From: Caenorhabditis remanei
Lineage: Eukaryota > Nematoda > Chromadorea > Rhabditida > Rhabditidae
Assembly (NCBI RefSeq): GCF_010183535.1
Contig: NC_071332.1
Location: 12,028,001 to 12,092,000 of the forward strand
Reading direction: 5' to 3'
DNA: 64,000 bases
This document shows positions 57,994 to 64,000 of the stretch, in pieces. The notes under the pieces were generated by a model, which worked only from the letters and a program-made list of their open reading frames with translations, was not told the DNA's origin and did no database searches. A program made the position numbers and the translations under genes. The first letter of the stretch is position 1; each line of letters begins with the position of its first letter.

Positions 57994-58904
57994 TCTTTGG
58001 TTTATCCACGGATATGTTTACATCCAAGTCGCGAAAATAATCGGAAAACAATTAATATATCGGAATAATCTCTTTTCAATTCCGATTCAATTAAAAAAAA
58101 TTACCTACGTAACCGTATTGCTATGAAAATTCCCCGAATGAGTTATGTAGTTTTCAAATGTACGTCAGCCGATTTCTACTTACAACTTCATACTGAACTC
58201 GGACCGACATTCGACTAAAGAACTGGAAATGAGAAAAAATACTTGTTAACTTGAAGTCGTACGCGGACATGTACGTAATAATTTCCTATTGCGGAAATAT
58301 AATCACGTTGGTTTGAAATGTGATGAAAATAAAGAAATACGAAGAGTTGCAAACTATATCAGAAGTGAAACATCTTGAAGAAATAGTTATTTCCGATAAG
58401 TTCTACGAAAGATTTCAATGAGAATTTTGAAAATGTTATCAATTCTTATGTATCTTTTGATTAGAAGACCAACTGAATTCAATAGTCCTAGTTGAAAGAC
58501 TTCTTGCCCTCAATTATGACGATTTTCTGTTTATTTCCTCATACTCATTTAATTTCAGGTTCAAGTGTCTGACACATTTTGAGTATTTCTAATTGCTCCC
58601 CTTTTCACGAAATTTGTTCTCCGAATTGCCCAAATATTAGAACTTCGTGATTCCGTATAAAAGATGAAAACATTCTAATTCTGTCCTTCATTTGATTGGA
58701 TAATTCTTATTTCTTTATGTATTAGCAGCAGCTTCTTCTCAAATAACACTTCCTCCGATTATGAAAATAACATGAATTGAAAAAAAACTTGTTGTGTTAC
58801 ATTTCGTCGCCTCCGTGTGTCCAGAAACTCCAACCTTTTGATTTTATTAAACTAGGAAATCAAGAAATTATGCCATTGTTCCAGATCTCCATCATCATCC
58901 AGAT
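57994..58904. other. Intergenic
   Basis: AT-rich. Could contain unrecognisable decayed srh sequence; nothing supportable. Confidence 0.35.
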
Positions 58905-60156
58905 ATGACAATATACTGGACAGACTACGTGGAATCTACTTGTCGACAGAATTATACATATTTCTCTTCATCTGATTTCCTTCTCACCGCCTATCACCTC
59001 ACTGCTCTATTCACTATTCCGTTATCCATTTTCACTTTTTTGACAATCATCCGAGTGACTCCTAGGAAAATGAAAAACCTAAAGATTCCAATGTTGATTA
59101 CTCATGCATGGAGCACTAATCTAGATCTCATGCTAACTGTCTACTCAGCTCCTCTCACGTTTTTTCCAAGTGCTGCCGGCATACCAATGGGTTTTCTGGC
59201 AACTTTGGGTGTTTCACCGAAGTGGTTGGCTTACTTGGGTCAAGTTTCTGTAATAAGTAAGTGAATATGAACCCGTAAAATAGCAAACAAGAAAAACTCA
59301 TTTTAGTGATGGGAGTGAACTTTGTCATGTTACTTGAGAATCGACACAGTCAGATCGGAACGATAAAAACGAAATTGAGAAGAAGGAAAACCAGAATTAT
59401 ATATATTTTATTTTTAATTATGTCGCTGCATTTCTATTTATCCTACCGTTTTATTTAGAAGACACCGACCAATTGGAATTAAGAAAGTTTGTTCTTAAAG
59501 TGAGAAAAGTGTTTTCTTCTAGGCATTCAATGTGATTTTTCACAGAGAATGCCATGTCCAACACTCGATTTTTTTGAAAAAAATGCATATATTCTGTTGA
59601 GAGGAGGAGAACTTCTTCCATTTGTGTCCATATCAGTTGGTCTACTTACAATCATGTTTCAATCACTTTTCTTCTCAATTCACACTGTTTATCACTTGAA
59701 TTATGTCAAGAATGCAACAGTATCCGATGCTACCAAAGCTCTGCAAAAGAGATTTTTGAGTTATGTTGTCCTGCAGGTTAGTGTTCACTTTTTTTAAATT
59801 GAGTTCAGGAATTGAACTACTATAAAGCAATTTTCAGGTAACAATTCCTCTGACGGTGCTGTGCAGTCCCATTATATATTCCCTAGTTGCTGACAGATAT
59901 GATTATTATAACCAAAGTAACCTTTTTTCTAGATGTATTTTGCTGAACACTCCCATTTTCAGCTCTTAACAACATGTCAATGCTGTTTATGGCAAGCCAT
60001 TGTCTGTTGAGTACTGCTTGCACTCTATTCGTCATCAAACCGTATCGAGAATTTGTGAGGAATATAATTAGAGGAAACAGGAATTACAATGCAAACGACT
60101 TATGGGCAACACAAATTCAACCGGCTTCACAGATAATAGGCAGTGTTTCTGGTTAA
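58905..60156 (+). pseudogene. srh gene with 2 bp insertion in exon 2
   Basis: Exons 58905-59256, 59307-59499, 59546-59776, 59838-59916 and 59963-60156. All four splice junctions and exons 1, 3 and 4 match the paralogues (352, 231 and 79 bp), but exon 2 is 193 bp instead of 191. The surplus lies in the AT dinucleotide run around 59397-59406 and shifts the frame, giving an early TAG. Past it the correct frame resumes as NYVAAF, ILPFYLEDTDQLELRKFVL. Either a young pseudogene or a consensus error in a short tandem repeat. Otherwise a normal srh: TCRQNYTYF, AWSTNLDLMLTVYSAP, RMPCPTLDFFEKN, KPYREFVRN. Confidence 0.85.
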
Positions 60157-60908
60157 CTGTTTGATATAAAAATTTACTGATGTGCATAGTTGTTTTTGTT
60201 TGACTTTTTGCTTACTAGAATACAGTATTCACCAAAAATGAATCTTAACGAATCTTCACCATAAACGAATCCTAATGAACAGAATATCATCAGACCAAAC
60301 AATGAAATGTTCGACTGATATCACACACCAGAAACAAAAAGTTATACGCCGTGTTCAGTGAACTGAAAACTGTTTGATAATGCATTTCAGCTCACTAAAA
60401 GTCGGAAGAATCTTTTCATTTTATATTCACTTTATTTCGATTTTTCAAATACAATTTTTTTCATGCGTTTGTCTTGTTGATAAAAAAAAGAATTATTGAA
60501 ACCGACTATTTGACTCTGAACAGGAAACGAGTCACGTTATGTACACTTTCTTATTCATAATTTACTTTCATTTGAAGTACACTGATGACAGAAAACACAA
60601 ATCACGGAAAGTCCAGTGGGATCAGTGATTTTCAATAATTGAAAAGAAAAACTTTCTTTCGGATAAAAGTAATGAAACCAGTCCAATCAGATAAAAATCC
60701 TTTTAATTTTATGCAGTACTTTGATAAAATTTGCAACCAAAGAAAACTATAAAATAAGAAGTTCGTGGAAATTTATTGGGTTCTCGCATCAAACATTGCT
60801 AATGTGTTAATCTACATGTTTTGTTTCGTTGCTTTTCTAAAAATTCTTCTGCGTCACCGCATCGTATTCTGAGTATTTCAAAAAATAAACTTCTTTAGCA
60901 AGCTCAAA
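60157..60908. other. Intergenic
   Basis: No feature recognised. Confidence 0.35.
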
Positions 60909-62142
60909 ATGTCCATCTACTGGTCAGACTACATAGAATCCAGTTGTCGTCAAAATGTATCTTTCTTCGCTTCATCAGAATTCTTGATGATAGCCTATCA
61001 TACCACTGCAATCATAACAATCCCACTATCCGTGTTCACTTTCTGCACAATTATTCGTGTGACTCCGAACAAAATGATAAAAATGAAAGTACCCCTGTTG
61101 ATTGCTCTCGCTTGGAGTACGAACCTGGACTTGATGCTCACAATAAACATCGCCCCATTTATGTTCTTCCCGAGTGCAGCTGGTGTTTCAATGGGACTGT
61201 TAAAATCAACAGGAATTCCACCCAAATGGTTGCCCTATATGGGTCAAGTGTCTGTGATGAGTAAGTTCTGCTGATGCTGGGTAAAAGTAGATGTGGAGAT
61301 ATTTAGTGATCGGAGTATGTTTTGTGATGCTTCTCGAGAATAGGCATAGTCAAATAACAACAATCAAGTTCAAAATAAGGAGGCAAAGGACGAGATTAAT
61401 ATATTTCGGAGCTAATTACTTTTTGGCATTTTTCATTATTTTGGCATTTTATCTGGATGATTCAAATCAGTTGGAGATGAGACAGTTCGTTTTCAAGGTC
61501 AGTTTTCAACGCGAACAGGTTTAGATTGAACAGATTTTAGAGAATCCCATGTCCGGCTGTTGAGTTTTATGACGAATATGCGATTGTACTGCTGAAAGGG
61601 GGAGAATTTCTTCCGTTTCTATCAATTACTGCAGGCTTGGCGATAGTTGTGATCCCATCTCTATTCTTCTCATTACACACAATATACCATTTGAATCATG
61701 TCAAGAATGCGCATATATCCGAGGCAACAAAAGCATTGCAGAGGAAGTTTCTGAGCTATGTTGCGATGCAGGTGTTATTTTCTGTTAGAACTTAGGTACT
61801 ATACTTTTTCAGGTAATGATACCATGGACTGCCCTGGTTTGTCCCATAATGTATTCCTTGTATGCTAACAAATATGATTATTACAATCAAGGTAACTAGT
61901 TGAAGTTTAGAAACGAAAAGTAATTAGATAAAGTTTTTTCTTCAGCTCTCAATAACTTTTCAATGCTGCTCATGGCAAGTCACGGTCTAATGAGTACAAC
62001 TTGTACATTGCTTCTCATCAGACCATATCGCGAGTTTGTTATGAGTGTCTTCAGAGGAAACAGAGAGTACGACGCAAAAATGATGTGGGCGACAAATATC
62101 AGATCCCAAGGATCCGTTATGTTGGGAAGTGCGACTGAATGA
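60909..62142 (+). CDS. Serpentine receptor class H (srh)
   Basis: Five exons (60909-61260, 61307-61497, 61541-61771, 61813-61891, 61946-62142) give 349 residues. Family blocks: SSCRQNVSFFASSEF, AWSTNLDLMLTINIAP, FFPSAAGVSMG, ENRHSQITTIKFKI, RIPCPAVEFYDEY, TIYHLNHVKNAHISEATKAL, YSLYANKYDYYNQ and RPYREFVMS. It groups with the next gene (shared YHTTA/YHFTA helix 1 region, ITTIKFKI, HISEATKALQRKFLSYVAMQ). Frame intact. Confidence 0.92.
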
Positions 62143-62732
62143 TTTTGAATGCTTTTTGTGAGTAATGGACTTGACAAGAGTTTGATCTGACAATGAATAA
62201 ATATGGGTCAATTTTTGTTCAATTATTATTTAAGTCCGCTTAGTTGACTCATGTCAGTCGCTAGTTCTTTGTTTCAAACATATAACATGAACTGTGACAA
62301 GAAATACGCAATACATATGCTCACAATAATTGTATAAACAAAGTTCAAAACCTAATAAAATATTAGTCATAATAGCCAAGAGTGGTCCTTATTATAACCG
62401 ATTAGCTCTACACCTTCATCACTTAAATCTGCAGGACATCTGTTTACAATCAAGCGAAAAAAAACTGAAGAAACAACAACTTAATCAGCAATTAACCGGA
62501 ACATTTTTCATTAAAAAAGTCCAAAAGACGGCTGAATATTTATTTCGATTGGTCTGAAATCAGAAGTCTCCTCACTTTTTGCGTCGACTAACTCACTTTG
62601 GTCACCAATCTTGCTGGTTAGAGTGTCTATGTCACTACTTTTCAGAGTTCTGAGAAAATGAAAACAGCTTCATAGGAATCTTGTTTTCTGAATATAGAAA
62701 CAACTAAATATTTGTTTATTTTAATCTTTGAA
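62143..62732. other. Intergenic
   Basis: No feature recognised beyond the likely srh promoter. Confidence 0.35.
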
Positions 62733-63994
62733 ATGTCAATATACTGGTCGGACTATGTAGAATCAAACTGCCGTCAAAACTATAGTTATATTGCTTCATC
62801 GGCGTTTTTGAAGAACGCATATCATTTCACAGCTCTATTCACAATCCCTTTAGCAATATTCACATTTTATGTTATAGTCCGAGTGACACCAAGAAAAATG
62901 AAAAATATGAAAATTCCACTGTTGATTGCTCATGCGTGGACTACAAACCTGGATTTGATGATAACTGTAAATGTAACCCCAGTGATATTCTTTCCAAGTG
63001 CTGCTGGATTGCCAAGTGGTTTGTTAGGATCAATTGGTTTCAACGCAAAATGGTTGGCATATTTCGGCCAAGTTTCGATAATCAGTATGTTGTTGTTTTG
63101 TTGAATCATGAGAAACGGTATCTGATGCAGAATTTCAGTGAATGGAGTCTGTTTCGTAATGCTTCTGGAGAATCGACATGCTCAAATAACAACAATAAAA
63201 TTTAAGATTCAGAGAAAAAGAACACGATTGATATATTTCGGAATTAATTATTTTCTAGCTTTTTTTCTGATGTTGACGTTTTATATGGAGGAGTCGGACC
63301 AATTGGAATTGAGGCAAATTGTTCTGAAAGTAAGTTGAGGAGAACAGGTGTACATCTTATGGAATCTCTTTCAGAGAATCCCTTGCCCAACAATTGACTT
63401 CTATGACAAGAACGCCATTGTTCTTCTAAAAGGTGGAGAACTTCTTCCATTTCTTTCAATTTCTGGTGGCCTATCTATTATTGTAATTCAATCTCTATTT
63501 TTTGCATTACATACAATTTACCATTTGAATGTTGTCAAAAATGCGCATATATCAGAGGCAACAAAAGCTTTGCAAAGGAAGTTTCTCAGTTATGTTGCGA
63601 TGCAGGTATGATTTATATCTGAAAGTTATTTGAAAAGATAATAATTGTTAGGTGATGATACCGTGGACCGCTTTAGTATGTCCTATTCTATATTCTTTGT
63701 ATGCTGATACTAACAACTACTACAACCAAGGTAAGTCCGACTTCGCCTATGAATTACCTCTACTAAATTTTTTCATATTTTTATATCTCATCTATTGCAG
63801 CTCTCAATAATATCTCAATGCTCCTAATGGCTTGTCATGGACTTATGAGTACTCTTTGCACCCTATTCATCATGAAACCGTATCGAGATTTCGTCAAAAG
63901 TGTAATCATGGGATCGGAAGAACCAGATACGAACCGTTTATGGGCAACATCTGTTGTCAGATCACAAGCGTCCATGTTGGGCAGTGTTGCTTGA
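62733..63994 (+). CDS. Serpentine receptor class H (srh)
   Basis: Last complete gene in the window. Five exons (62733-63084, 63139-63329, 63375-63605, 63652-63730, 63801-63994) give 348 residues. Start chosen at MSIYWSDYVESNCRQNYSYI, aligning with all paralogues, rather than a more upstream in-frame ATG at 62712. Blocks: AWTTNLDLMITVNVTP, FFPSAAGLPSG, ENRHAQITTIKFKI, RIPCPTIDFYDKN, YSLYADTNNYYNQ and KPYRDFVKS. Intact. Confidence 0.92.
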
Positions 63995-64000
63995 TAATAT

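Noticed and set aside
1..64000. t/rRNA genes, CRISPR arrays, bacterial-type operons
   Set aside because: None seen. Intron structure and gene content are nematode nuclear, and the repeats found are transposons rather than spaced identical repeats.

Overview
The window is nuclear DNA from a nematode of the genus Caenorhabditis, most likely a relative of C. elegans rather than C. elegans itself. The evidence is compact genes with 40-120 bp introns, TTTTCAG-type acceptors (several sit just upstream of start codons, as in spliced-leader trans-splicing), major sperm protein genes, serpentine chemoreceptors of the srh and srab type, an nhr-type nuclear receptor and clustered GT92 glycosyltransferases. 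The set lbp - nhr - comt - comt recalls the C. elegans chromosome V neighbourhood carrying lbp-9, nhr-86 and comt-3/4/5 (from memory, not searched). All exon models were assembled by hand from splice sites and reading frame.

Layout. 1-8.8 kb: two small membrane or secreted proteins, a GT92 glycosyltransferase (+), a small Lys-rich protein (-), a second GT92-type gene (-) and an orphan Pro-rich terminal exon. 8.8-14.6 kb: mostly non-coding, with one MITE-like element and one MSP gene (-). 14.6-27.4 kb: a membrane-anchored phospholipase-B-like protein that has lost its GDS block, a fatty-acid-binding protein, a nuclear receptor, then a head-to-head inverted duplication of an O-methyltransferase/MSP pair, and a Pro-rich secreted peptide gene with a homopolymer frameshift. 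28.3-37.7 kb: one unclassified GPCR, a tiny membrane protein, two srab-type GPCRs and, between them, a CAP-domain gene split by a 1.6 kb palindromic element. 38-50.2 kb: two paralogous GT92 genes flanking an MSP pseudogene and a nested transposon complex. 51.2-64 kb: a tandem array of six srh-type receptors plus one relic exon pair.

Mobile DNA is the most striking content. Three unrelated long palindromic elements are present. One, with TTAA target duplication, splits the CAP gene. One, with TA duplication, hosts a 5.3 kb LTR retrotransposon that has apparently identical 481 bp LTRs and an intact 1109-codon gag-like frame but no space for pol. One is nested in another TA-flanked element that interrupts exon 3 of the first srh gene. 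The retroelement leader carries five hairpins sharing an almost invariant CACGTG-containing loop, which I consider the most interesting unexplained structure here.

Functionally the region mixes chemosensation (srh, srab and other GPCRs), sperm motility (MSP), small-molecule and lipid handling (COMT, LBP, NHR) and glycan synthesis (GT92). There is no sign of one operon or pathway linking them. This is typical of a fast-evolving chromosome arm.
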